A stretch of DNA of 9,939 bases from Pseudomonadota bacterium (GCA_963205465.1 CAUJKG010000377.1:1-9939), one strand, 5' to 3'. Shown: positions 1 to 7,120, numbered from the stretch's first letter. Notes: generated by a model not told the origin, from the sequence alone. Numbers and translations: made by a program.

Positions 1-44
1 TCTCCCGGGCGCCCAATGATTTTCTGAAAGGCTGAAAAAAAGCC

Positions 45-434
45 ATGGACGAGCAGGAACGTCACGAAAAGGGCATAGCCCGCCGCCGCAAGGTGCTCGG
101 CAACCAATGGGTCGATCGCTCGATCGCGAATAAAAACGACTTCAACGGCGAGTTTCAGGATCTGATCTCGCGCTATGCCTGGGGCGAGATCTGGACCCGG
201 CCTCATTTCGACGAACGCACGCGGCGCCTCATCGTACTCGGCTCCATGGTCGCACTCGGCCGCTGGGAGGAATTTCGCCTGCATATCCGCGCCGCGATGA
301 CCGAAGGCGGCTTCACCAAAAACGACATCAAGGAATTGCTTTTGCAGCAGGCGATTTACTGCGGCGTGCCGGCCGCGAATACCGCCTTTCACGAAGCCGC
401 AGCGGTGTTTGCCGAGATCGAAAAGGCACGCTGA
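45..434 (+). CDS. pcaC: 4-carboxymuconolactone decarboxylase family protein (PcaC-like)
   Basis: This 129-residue protein matches the small alpha-helical carboxymuconolactone decarboxylase family. True PcaC is a cytoplasmic enzyme that converts 4-carboxymuconolactone to beta-ketoadipate enol-lactone plus CO2 in the protocatechuate branch of the beta-ketoadipate pathway. The typical PcaC blocks are visible: EIWTRPHFDERTRRLIVL (residues 48-65), ALGRWEEFRLHIRAA (70-84) and a C-terminal LLLQQAIYCGVPAANTAFHE (98-117). Length is close to the roughly 130 residues usual for stand-alone PcaC, so it is not the PcaL-type fusion with enol-lactonase. The ATG at 45 is the only sensible start; the ribosome binding site is weak (AAAGG, about 13 bases upstream). 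Other pca genes may lie to the left, outside the window. It converges on an AraC regulator, and its TGA lies inside a perfect palindrome. The family assignment is firm; the exact substrate is inferred from sequence resemblance alone, since related CMD proteins include peroxidase-like members. Confidence 0.88.
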   Translation: MDEQERHEKGIARRRKVLGNQWVDRSIANKNDFNGEFQDLISRYAWGEIWTRPHFDERTRRLIVLGSMVALGRWEEFRLHIRAAMTEGGFTKNDIKELLLQQAIYCGVPAANTAFHEAAAVFAEIEKAR

Positions 435-462
435 TTTCAGCGGCAATTGCCGCTGAAATCAG
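431..462. terminator. Perfect 32-bp palindrome between convergent genes, probable bidirectional terminator
   Basis: Two 16-base arms (first arm CTGATTTCAGCGGCAA, second its exact reverse complement) abut with no spacer. The transcript from either strand can form a long perfect hairpin. It contains the TGA of the PcaC-like gene (432-434) and ends 10 bases before the stop of the convergent AraC gene. The position argues for shared transcription termination, but neither side has a proper T-tract, so a role in 3'-end protection is also possible. Confidence 0.65.
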
Positions 463-472
463 CCCGGCTCCA

Positions 473-1378
473 TCAGTGCGTTCGCTCGCGCGAGCGCAGC
501 GACGCCTCGCGAAACGACTGTGGCGTCGACCCCGTCTGCTTCTTGAAGAAGCGCGCGAAATGCGAGGGATCCGCGAAGGCGAGATCGTAAGCGACCTCGC
601 CGATGGTAAGATCGGTGAAGACAAGCTGGCGCTTGGCTTCGGTCAGGAGGCGCTGCCGCAACAGATGCCCTGCGGTCACGCCAGTCGCGCGCTTGACGTG
701 ATCGTTGAGACGGTCTGCGGTCATCGCAAGCTTGCCCGCGTAAAAGCCGATCTGCCGTTCCGAACGAAAGTGTTCTTCGATCAGGCGGCGCAACTCTTCG
801 ACCGTCGCATCCGCCGGCGCGAGCGTGATGGTGCCGGAAAGCGCGCGGCTCGCGGCAAGGCGCGCAACCTCGACACCGATCAGCGCGAGCATCGCCCGCA
901 TGGCGACCTCGAACCCCTCGCGGCCGATGAATTCCTCTTCCAGCAATTCGTGGCACAACGAAGTAAGCCGTGCCACCTCCGGACGCGCCACCGGCATCAA
1001 AGGCTGCGCGGCAATATGCTTCAGTCGCGCCAGCGCGACATTCGCCTGCTCGCCGAGTGTCGCGGTGACATCTTCGGTGAAGTTGATGACGAAGCCTTCC
1101 GTCACTTTCGGCCGGAAGCGGAAGCCATGCGCCACCGTAGGCGCCAGCACCATGACGGCAGGCGCTTCGAAATTGATCGATTCTGCCTCGAGATCGAGCG
1201 TCCCGCCGCCCTGTTCGATCAGCATGATCTGGAACAGGTTGCGGTGGCGATGCGGCGCGATCACCCAGTTATTGCCGGGCGAACGATGCGCGAGGCGCTC
1301 GATATGGACGAAATCGAACGCCTGATCGTCCGGCGGATCGCCGTAGAGATGATAGAGAGGAAGACTTGCCCGCTTCAT
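473..1378 (-). CDS. AraC family transcriptional regulator, PobR-like
   Basis: The 301-residue protein has the two-domain layout of AraC regulators. Residues about 20-105 form a cupin-like effector-binding domain with the PHRHRNLFQI motif (42-51), and residues about 195-292 form the double helix-turn-helix. The first HTH covers about 212-232; the second (about 258-282) carries the family hallmark AxxxGFxxxSHFxRxFK in the form AYDLAFADPSHFARFFKKQTG spread over 263-283. The N-terminal pattern (LYGDPP, then FVHIE, then HRHRNLFQ) resembles PobR, the activator of p-hydroxybenzoate hydroxylase in many Proteobacteria, which would fit an aromatic acid effector next to a pcaC-like gene; this is inference. 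I chose the ATG at 1378; an in-frame TTG at 1387 would add three residues, and neither has a clear ribosome binding site. It is convergent with the PcaC-like gene and separated from the upstream small gene by a terminator, so it is probably monocistronic. Confidence 0.87.
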   Translation of the reverse strand: MKRASLPLYHLYGDPPDDQAFDFVHIERLAHRSPGNNWVIAPHRHRNLFQIMLIEQGGGTLDLEAESINFEAPAVMVLAPTVAHGFRFRPKVTEGFVINFTEDVTATLGEQANVALARLKHIAAQPLMPVARPEVARLTSLCHELLEEEFIGREGFEVAMRAMLALIGVEVARLAASRALSGTITLAPADATVEELRRLIEEHFRSERQIGFYAGKLAMTADRLNDHVKRATGVTAGHLLRQRLLTEAKRQLVFTDLTIGEVAYDLAFADPSHFARFFKKQTGSTPQSFREASLRSRERTH

Positions 1379-1381
1379 GAC

Positions 1382-1397
1382 CTGCAAAATAGTGCAG
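1382..1397. promoter_or_regulatory. Inverted repeat at the start of the AraC gene, possible operator
   Basis: CTGCA (1382-1386), six bases, then TGCAG (1393-1397) form a 5-6-5 inverted repeat that starts 4 bases upstream of the AraC ATG. The position would suit autoregulation or translational control, but AraC proteins more often bind direct repeats and such a short repeat may be chance. Confidence 0.2.
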
Positions 1398-1443
1398 CCG
1401 GCCGGGAAAAGAAAAGCGGTCTTTCAAAACAGGCTTTACGCGA

Positions 1444-1469
1444 AAAGCCCCGCCTTCCGGCAGGGCTTT
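1444..1469 (-). terminator. Hairpin terminator of the Q/G-rich gene
   Basis: The arms AAAGCCC (1444-1450) and GGGCTTT (1463-1469) extend inward through one C/A mismatch to GCC/GGC around a TTCC loop. Read on the minus strand it is followed by TTTT and lies 19 bases beyond the stop codon of the 51-residue gene, so it separates that gene from the downstream AraC gene. The short U-run makes it of moderate strength. Confidence 0.65.
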
Positions 1470-1487
1470 CCGTTGCATTACAGGGGC

Positions 1488-1643
1488 TTAGCGCTTCTGC
1501 TGCTGGCCACCTTGCTGACCACCCTGTTGACCGCCGTGCTGGCCGCCCTGACCCGGGTTCTGCTGGTTCTGCTGGCCGCCGCCGTGCTGATCTTTCTGCT
1601 GGCCGCCCTGCTGCTGGTTCCGCTCGTTGGGATTATTCGCCAT
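1488..1643 (-). CDS. 51-residue Gln/Gly/Asn-rich low-complexity protein of unknown function
   Basis: The encoded protein starts MANNPNERNQQQGGQQKDQH and continues with imperfect GGQQ/GGQH repeats to a basic QQQKR end. By my count 19 of 51 residues are Gln, 14 Gly and 6 Asn. It has no signal peptide, no membrane segment and no hydrophobic core, so it should be soluble and intrinsically disordered. The start is set by a strong AAGGAG (1653-1658) nine bases upstream of the ATG, and the gene is followed by its own hairpin terminator; both support real expression. The DNA contains an imperfect tandem of a 12-base unit (CTGCTGGCCGCC on the plus strand), which suggests growth by repeat slippage. I recall similar short Q/G-rich hypothetical proteins in Bradyrhizobium-type genomes but know no function. 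It is divergent from the livH operon and may use a stress-type promoter (see 1684-1708). Confidence 0.72.
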   Translation of the reverse strand: MANNPNERNQQQGGQQKDQHGGGQQNQQNPGQGGQHGGQQGGQQGGQQQKR

Positions 1644-1652
1644 GGCATTTTG

Positions 1653-1658
1653 CTCCTT
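1653..1658 (-). promoter_or_regulatory. Ribosome binding site fixing the start of the Q/G-rich gene
   Basis: AAGGAG on the minus strand lies nine bases before the ATG at 1643. It is the strongest Shine-Dalgarno match in this part of the window and argues for the 51-residue reading over the 99-residue in-frame extension. Confidence 0.7.
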
Positions 1659-1683
1659 GGAATGACCCTCTCCGTTCTCTTGC

Positions 1684-1708
1684 AACACGCCGTTTCCTGC
1701 TTCGTTCC
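1684..1708 (-). promoter_or_regulatory. Candidate EcfG-type (general stress) promoter for the Q/G-rich gene
   Basis: On the minus strand GGAAC (1704-1708) is followed after 16 bases by TGTT (1684-1687). The known alphaproteobacterial EcfG consensus is GGAAC, 16-17 bases, then CGTT; the -10 here matches three of four bases. A start point a few bases downstream would give a leader of about 35 nt before the ATG at 1643, with the ribosome binding site well placed. It is a suggestion from motif matching only. Confidence 0.3.
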
Positions 1709-1819
1709 CGGAACTTTCACGGGTTTTGCATTCAAGGAACCAGCAGAAGGCTGGAAAACGGAACCTGCGGATTTGGCGTGAGCCCACCCTTCACGTTAGG
1801 TTCGCACGAGGGATAGGGA

Positions 1820-1845
1820 CCGCACCGGCAGAAGTGCGGAAAGGG
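1820..1845 (+). promoter_or_regulatory. livH leader: hairpin next to the ribosome binding site
   Basis: CCGCAC (1820-1825) and GTGCGG (1834-1839) pair over an 8-base loop. The 3' arm runs into the ribosome binding site GGAAAGGG (1838-1845), which ends four bases before the livH ATG at 1850. The GG of the site is shared with the stem, so folding could lower translation of the first gene of the importer operon. The rest of the 1644-1849 spacer contains a short dyad CCAGC-N5-GCTGG (1740-1754) but no sigma-70 promoter that I find convincing. Confidence 0.4.
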
Positions 1846-1849
1846 TCGA

Positions 1850-2763
<914 letters not shown>

Positions 2764-2767
<4 letters not shown>

Positions 2768-4185
2768 GCGCGGCAAGAACCGAAAATGCGTCCGTCCTTT
2801 CACATGCGCTGAAAGATGCGCTGCTCGCCAGCATTGTCGCCTTCGGGCTCTTCATTCTTCTGCTCGGATTTCTGATCGGCGATGCACGCGGCGGGATGGG
2901 CCTCACGCAACGCCCGGCGCTGCTGGCGAGCGTTATCGGCATCGTCTTCGTGGGACGCTTTCTGATTTCGCTGCTCTACTACAATGCACCGGCGCTGCGC
3001 GCTGCGCTTACGCGAGCCTGGACCGCAATTCTCGATCTCGCCACGCAATACAAAACCGCGCTTGTGCTGCTCGTCGTTGCAATCGCGATCGGATGGATTT
3101 TCTTCGCTCCGGCACAATGGCCGCTCGTCGTCATGTTGGTGGCAACGCTTCTCGTCGGCATCTCACTTGGATTCTCTGCGGCATTTCTCGTCTTTGCCAT
3201 CCTGTTTCCCGTCGCGTTCTACGACAACCCTTATTATCTCGGCATCGCGATCATCGTTCTGACTTACGTGATGCTTGGCTGGGGACTGAATATCGTCGTC
3301 GGCCTCGCCGGCCTGCTCGATCTCGGCTACGTCGCCTTCTATGCCGTCGGCGCCTATTCCTACGCGATCATCGCGCAGATGTATGGCTGGTCGTTCTGGG
3401 CGTGCCTGCCGCTCGCCGGATTGTTCGCGGCCTTTTTCGGCATCCTGCTCGGCTTTCCGGTGCTACGGCTGCGCGGCGATTATCTGGCGATCGTGACGCT
3501 CGCCTTCGGCGAGATCGTCCGCATTGTGCTCCTGAACTGGGTGTCGTTCACGAATGGCCCGAACGGCATCGGCTCGATCCCACGTGCGAGTTTCTTCGGC
3601 ATTCCGTTCAACGCCGAGGAAAACGGCTTCGCCGCCACCTTCGGCCTGGAGTTCGATCCAACGCACCGCACGGTCTTTCTGTTTTATCTGATCCTCGCGC
3701 TCGCGCTGATCACCAACTGGGTAACGCTGCGGCTGCGCAAGCTTCCCGTCGGGCGCGCATGGGAAGCGCTCCGCGAAGACGAAATCGCCGTGCGCTCCCT
3801 CGGCATCAACCCGACCAACACCAAGCTCACGGCATTTGCCATCGGCGCGATGTTCGGCGGCTTTGCCGGGGCGTTCTTCGCCACGCGCCAGGGCTTCATC
3901 AGCCCGGACTCCTTCACCTTCCCCGAATCCGCACTGATCCTCGCCATCGTCGTGCTGGGCGGTATGGGCTCACAGATCGGCGTCGCCATCGCCGCGACCG
4001 TGATGACGGCGAGCTTCGAACTCTTTCGCGAGTTCGAGCAATTCCGCCTCGTGATCTTCGGCTTTGCCATGGTCGGCATCATGGTCTGGCGGCCGCGCGG
4101 ACTGATCTCGACGCGCGAGCCGACGGCATACCTGAAAGAGCGCAAAACCATCTCCGTCGAACACGTCGCGGAGGGCCGCGGCTGA
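2764..4185 (+). CDS. livM: Branched-chain amino acid ABC transporter permease LivM
   Basis: This 473-residue protein is the second pore subunit, partner of LivH. The family core begins near residue 150: GLNIVVGLAGLLDLGYVAFY (174-193) followed by AVGAY, then LRGDYLAIVTLAFGEIVRI (236-254), and the coupling loop GRAWEALREDEIAVRSLGIN (330-349). A GGFAGAFFATRQGFISPDSF block (365-384) and VLGGMGSQIG (397-406) complete the signature. About 150 residues with several extra hydrophobic segments (about 20-38, 52-72, 100-115, 119-155) precede the core, so it is of the long LivM type, somewhat longer than the roughly 425-residue E. coli protein. The C-terminal 25 residues are charged and probably cytoplasmic. 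It overlaps livH by 4 bp and livG by 1 bp (TGATG), which indicates translational coupling. The start at 2764 has GGAAG about ten bases upstream. Confidence 0.95.
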
Positions 4186-5021
4186 TGACGAACGAGCCGA
4201 TCCTCTCCCTCAACGCGCTGACCATGCGCTTCGGCGGCCTGCTCGCGGTCGACAGCCTCTCCTTCGAAGCCAAACGCGGCGACATCACTGCGCTGATCGG
4301 CCCGAACGGCGCGGGCAAGACCACCGTATTCAACTGCATCACCGGATTCTACGAGCCGACCTCCGGCAGCATCCGCGTCACGCACGACGATGGCAAAGCC
4401 TACGCGCTCGAAAAACTCCCCGATTTCAAGATCGCGCAGCGGGTCCATGTCGCGCGCACGTTCCAGAACATCCGGCTCTTCGCCGGCATGACGGCGCTCG
4501 AAAATCTTCTCGTCGCCCAGCACAACCGCCTGATGCGCGCGTCGGGCTATACGATCTTCGGCCTGTTCGGCCTGCCGGGCTATCGCAATGCCGAGCGCGA
4601 AGCGGTAGAGCTCGCCCGCTATTGGCTCGAAAAAACGCAACTCACCGACCGCGCCGACGATCCCGCCGGCAGCCTTCCTTACGGCGCGCAGCGCCGCCTC
4701 GAAATTGCACGCGCGATGTGTACGCGCCCCGTGCTGCTTTGCCTGGACGAACCCGCCGCCGGCCTCAACCCGCGGGAGTCCGACGAACTCAACGTGCTGC
4801 TGCGCTCGATCAAGCACGACACCAAAACCTCGCTTCTCCTGATCGAACACGACATGAATGTCGTCATGGAGATTTCCGATCATGTCGTCGTGCTCGATCA
4901 CGGCAAGAAGATCTCGGAAGGCACGCCGGAATTCATCCGCAACGACCCGAAAGTGATCGCCGCCTATCTCGGCGTCGACGAAGACGCCGTTGAACAGGCT
5001 GAAGCGGAGGCAGGTCTATGA
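4185..5021 (+). CDS. livG: Branched-chain amino acid ABC transporter ATP-binding protein LivG
   Basis: This 278-residue cytoplasmic ATPase powers the LivHM pore together with LivF. In order: Walker A GPNGAGKTT (39-47), Q-loop Gln94 in RTFQNIRLF (91-99), ABC signature LPYGAQRRLEIARA (164-177) in the form usual for LivG (YG in place of SGG), Walker B VLLCLDEP (183-190) with catalytic Glu189, and the switch His222 in LLIEHDMNVVM (218-228). The C-terminal SEGTPEFIRNDPKVIAAYLG (244-263) is the normal LivG end, followed by a 15-residue acidic tail. I placed the start at 4185 because it follows a GGAGGG ribosome binding site (4170-4175) and couples to the livM stop as TGATG; the same frame is open far upstream but there it runs inside livM. 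It overlaps livF by 4 bp. Confidence 0.96.
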   Translation: MTNEPILSLNALTMRFGGLLAVDSLSFEAKRGDITALIGPNGAGKTTVFNCITGFYEPTSGSIRVTHDDGKAYALEKLPDFKIAQRVHVARTFQNIRLFAGMTALENLLVAQHNRLMRASGYTIFGLFGLPGYRNAEREAVELARYWLEKTQLTDRADDPAGSLPYGAQRRLEIARAMCTRPVLLCLDEPAAGLNPRESDELNVLLRSIKHDTKTSLLLIEHDMNVVMEISDHVVVLDHGKKISEGTPEFIRNDPKVIAAYLGVDEDAVEQAEAEAGL

Positions 5022-5740
5022 CCACGCCGCTGCTTTCGATCAAAGGCGTCTCCGCCTTTTACGGCAGCATCGCCGCGCTCAAAGGCATCGACGTCGAAGT
5101 CATGCCGGGCGAGATCGTCACCATCATCGGCGCGAATGGTGCGGGTAAATCGACCTTGATGATGACGATCTGCGGCAATCCGCAGGCGCGCGAGGGTCAG
5201 GTGATCTTCGAAGGCCGCGACATTACCCACATGCCGACCCACGAAATCATGCGCCTGAAGATCGCGCAGTCGCCGGAAGGCCGCCGCATCTTTCCGCGCA
5301 TGACCGTCTACGAAAATCTGCAGATGGGTGCTGCGGTCGCACAGGACGGCGATTTCAAATCCGATCTCGCGCGCGTCTATTCGCTCTTTCCGCTGCTCGA
5401 GCGCCGCAAGGGCCAGCGCGGCGGCACGCTGTCGGGCGGCGAACAGCAGATGCTCGCGATCGGCCGTGCGTTAATGAGCCGCCCTCGCCTGCTCTTGCTC
5501 GATGAGCCCTCGCTTGGCCTCGCCCCGCTGATCGTGCGGCAGATTTTTTCCGCGATCCGCGAACTGAACCGGAAGGAAAAGCTCACGATCTTTCTGGTCG
5601 AGCAGAACGCATTTCATGCGCTGAAGCTCGCCCATCGCGGCTACGTCATGGTCAATGGCCGCATTTCGATGCAGGGCTCGGGCCGCGAATTGCTCGAACG
5701 CCCCGAAGTCCGGAGTGCCTATCTGGAGGGCGGGCGGTAG
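5018..5740 (+). CDS. livF: Branched-chain amino acid ABC transporter ATP-binding protein LivF
   Basis: This 240-residue ATPase is the second nucleotide-binding subunit of the importer. It has Walker A GANGAGKST (38-46), the LivF-typical Q-loop region AQSPEGRRIFPRMTVYENL (83-101), the signature LSGGEQQMLAIGRAL (138-152), Walker B LLLLDEP (158-164) with Glu163, and LVEQNAFHALKLAHRGYV (193-210). The switch-histidine position is Gln196, which is normal for LivF and means that the paired ATPases have non-equivalent sites. The C-terminal RSAYLEGG matches the conserved end. The ATG overlaps the livG stop (ATGA) and has GGAGG (5006-5010) seven bases upstream, so it is translationally coupled. The length is typical (about 235-240). 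Confidence 0.96.
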   Translation: MTTPLLSIKGVSAFYGSIAALKGIDVEVMPGEIVTIIGANGAGKSTLMMTICGNPQAREGQVIFEGRDITHMPTHEIMRLKIAQSPEGRRIFPRMTVYENLQMGAAVAQDGDFKSDLARVYSLFPLLERRKGQRGGTLSGGEQQMLAIGRALMSRPRLLLLDEPSLGLAPLIVRQIFSAIRELNRKEKLTIFLVEQNAFHALKLAHRGYVMVNGRISMQGSGRELLERPEVRSAYLEGGR

Positions 5741-5742
5741 AA

Positions 5743-5764
5743 ATACGGCGCGTAACATCCGTAT
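5743..5764 (+). promoter_or_regulatory. Small inverted repeat after livF
   Basis: ATACGG (5743-5748) and CCGTAT (5759-5764) pair over a 10-base loop just after the livF stop, followed by AAAAAG rather than a T-tract. It is not a standard terminator; it could be a processing or protection stem between livF and the binding-protein gene. Confidence 0.25.
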
Positions 5765-5772
5765 AAAAAGCC

Positions 5773-5801
5773 GTGACAAGGCAGCAATTCCCGCCAAGAA
5801 T
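5773..5801 (+). promoter_or_regulatory. Candidate internal sigma-70 promoter for the binding-protein gene
   Basis: GTGACA (5773-5778) lies 17 bases before AAGAAT (5796-5801), matching five of six and four of six bases of the -35 and -10 consensus. It would start a transcript about 40 bases before the ATG at 5850. An extra promoter would explain the 109-bp gap in an otherwise overlapping operon and fits the common need for more binding protein than permease. No experimental support is visible. Confidence 0.3.
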
Positions 5802-5849
5802 GGGTTTCACATCAGTTCGCAACATCCGCTTTTTTCAGAGGGAGAAACA

Positions 5850-6956
5850 ATGAAAAGCGCGCGTCTCGTTGGCCTCTTTGCTGCAGCAACGCTGCTTGCC
5901 GCAGGCACCTCGGCCAATGCCCAGATTACTGTCGGCGTCGCCGGTCCGATGTCCGGCCAATATGCCTCCTTCGGCGAGCAGCTCAAGAACGGCGCGACGC
6001 TCGCGCTGGAAGATCTCAACGCCGCGGGCGGCGTGAACGGCCAGCAGCTGAAGCTCTCGGTCGGCGACGATGCCTGCGACCCGAAACAGGCGCGCGCGAC
6101 GGCCGATCGTCTGGCCGGCCAGCGCGTGCCGGTCGTGTTCGGCCATTTCTGTTCGTCTTCGTCGATCCCGGCGTCCGAAGCCTACGCCGAAGGCAACGTG
6201 CTGCAGATCTCGCCGGCCTCCACCAACCCGACCTTTACCGAACGCAAGCTCTGGAACACGTTCCGGGTCTGCGGACGTGACGACCAGCAAGGCTCGCTCG
6301 CAGGCAAGTATCTTGCGGCGAACTTCAAGGACAAGAAGATCGCGATCCTTGACGACAAGTCGACCTATGGCGCGGGTCTCGCCAATGAAACCAAGAAGGC
6401 GCTGAACGCCGCCGGCGTCACCGAAGCGATGAAAGAGTCCTATACCCAGGGCGACAAGGACTTCACCGCGCTGGTCTCGCGCATGAAGGCCGCCGGCATC
6501 GATGTCGTCTTCATCGGCGGTTATCATACCGAGTCCGGTCTGATCCTGCGCCAGATGCGCGACCAGGGCATGAAGACGCTCCTGATGGCGGGTGACGCGC
6601 TCGCGGACAAGCAGTTCGCGCAGATCACCGGTGCCCTTTCCGAAGGCGTGCTGATGACCTTCGGCTCGGATCCGCGCAACCGCCCGGCTGCCGCCGAGAT
6701 CGTGAAGAAGTTCAAGGCCAAGGGCATCGATCCGGAAGGCTACACGCTCTACACTTATGCGGCGGTACAGGTTTGGGCGCAGGCCGTAACGCAGATCAAG
6801 AGCACCGATCCGAAGAAGGTTGCCGCAGCCATGAAAGCCGGCAAGTGGCAGACCGTGCTCGGTGAAATTTCTTTCGACGCCAAGGGCGACATCACCGTCA
6901 CCGATTACGTCATGTATCAGTGGAAGGCCGACGGCACCTACGCCGAACTGAAGTAA
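5850..6956 (+). CDS. Periplasmic branched-chain amino acid-type substrate-binding protein (LivK/LivJ-like)
   Basis: This 368-residue periplasmic protein captures the substrate for the LivHMGF importer. The first 24 residues form a classical signal peptide: MKSAR, a hydrophobic stretch to about residue 18, then SANA with cleavage expected before Gln25. The mature chain is a Peripla_BP_6 (type I fold) domain: ITVGVAGPMSGQYASFGEQL (26-45) at the first strand, Cys76 and Cys101 placed as in the disulfide of LivJ, the ligand-binding loop GHFCSSSSIPASEAY (98-112) and SPASTNP (121-127). The ATG at 5850 has GAGGGAG (5837-5843) six bases upstream; earlier in-frame codons would bury the signal peptide. 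It lies 109 bp after livF and is followed by a strong terminator. I expect Leu/Ile/Val or related amino acids, but this family also binds aromatic acids and amides, so I give no symbol. Confidence 0.94.
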   Translation: MKSARLVGLFAAATLLAAGTSANAQITVGVAGPMSGQYASFGEQLKNGATLALEDLNAAGGVNGQQLKLSVGDDACDPKQARATADRLAGQRVPVVFGHFCSSSSIPASEAYAEGNVLQISPASTNPTFTERKLWNTFRVCGRDDQQGSLAGKYLAANFKDKKIAILDDKSTYGAGLANETKKALNAAGVTEAMKESYTQGDKDFTALVSRMKAAGIDVVFIGGYHTESGLILRQMRDQGMKTLLMAGDALADKQFAQITGALSEGVLMTFGSDPRNRPAAAEIVKKFKAKGIDPEGYTLYTYAAVQVWAQAVTQIKSTDPKKVAAAMKAGKWQTVLGEISFDAKGDITVTDYVMYQWKADGTYAELK

Positions 6957-6982
6957 GCGTCTTCCCCGAACGAACGAGAAAG

Positions 6983-7010
6983 CCCGCCGGAAACGGCGGG
7001 TTTTTTCTTT
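6983..7010 (+). terminator. Strong intrinsic terminator of the liv operon
   Basis: CCCGCCG (6983-6989) and CGGCGGG (6994-7000) pair perfectly over a GAAA tetraloop of the stable GNRA type and are followed directly by TTTTTTCTTT. It lies 26 bases after the binding-protein stop codon and closes the operon. Confidence 0.93.
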
Positions 7011-7020
7011 GTGCCTAAAT

Positions 7021-7051
7021 CGGGATGACTTTTCCTCGAATCGTCATCCCG
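7021..7051. repeat. Inverted repeat with 9-bp arms
   Basis: CGGGATGAC (7021-7029) and GTCATCCCG (7043-7051) are exact reverse complements around 13 bases. It follows the liv terminator and has no strong T-tract, so it is not needed for termination. It directly abuts the next palindromic element and may be part of the same dispersed repeat block. Confidence 0.55.
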
Positions 7052-7052
7052 C

Positions 7053-7120
7053 TTTAGTTTATTGTTTGACCATAATCCTTTCCGAAAACCGCTTCGCACT
7101 TTTCGGGATCATGCTCTAAC
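7053..7120. repeat. Dispersed palindromic intergenic element of Rhizobiales type
   Basis: The core runs from CATAATCC (7071) through TTTCCGAAAACC, a short GC-rich middle, then CACTTTTCGGGATCATG to 7113; the two halves are imperfect reverse complements. I recognise the pattern (arms GATC..TTCCGAAAA and TTTTCGG-GATCATGCTCT) as a short intergenic repeat found in many copies in Bradyrhizobium, Rhodopseudomonas and related genomes. It contains no gene. It supplies a spurious upstream start for the following peptidase frame. The copy number in this genome cannot be seen from one window. Confidence 0.6.

Noticed and set aside
1..44. Possible end of an upstream gene (frame 3 gives SRAPNDFLKG then stop at 33-35; other frames stop at 17-19 and 25-27).
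   Set aside because: Ten residues or fewer are too little to choose a frame or a product. A hydrolase-like tail is imaginable but not supportable.
485..498. 14-bp palindrome CGCTCGCGCGAGCG.
   Set aside because: It lies within the AraC coding region over Arg/Ser codons and is expected by chance in GC-rich DNA.
1497..1620. Tandem CTGCTGGCCGCC-like units considered as a CRISPR or regulatory repeat array.
   Set aside because: There are no spacers; the units are the coding repeats of the Q/G-rich protein.
1377..1781. Leu/Ala-rich plus-strand frame of 134 residues that looks like a membrane protein.
   Set aside because: It is the antisense of the Gln/Gly-rich gene and its flanks; the complements of Gln and Gly codons read as Leu and Ala. 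The minus-strand gene has a strong ribosome binding site and terminator, this frame has neither.
476..1816. Long plus-strand frame of 446 residues across the AraC gene.
   Set aside because: It is antisense to a clear AraC-family protein, is Arg-rich without recognisable domains, and arises from the high GC content.
3093..4184. Long N-terminal extension of the LivG frame.
   Set aside because: This part lies inside livM in another frame, is Arg-rich with no homology, and LivG has a coupled ATG with a good ribosome binding site at 4185.
3684..4901. 405-residue minus-strand frame opposite livM and livG.
   Set aside because: It is antisense to two well-conserved transporter genes and has no domain; a GC-rich shadow frame.
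5655..5849. Upstream extension of the binding-protein frame.
   Set aside because: It overlaps livF and would place 65 non-signal residues before a textbook signal peptide.
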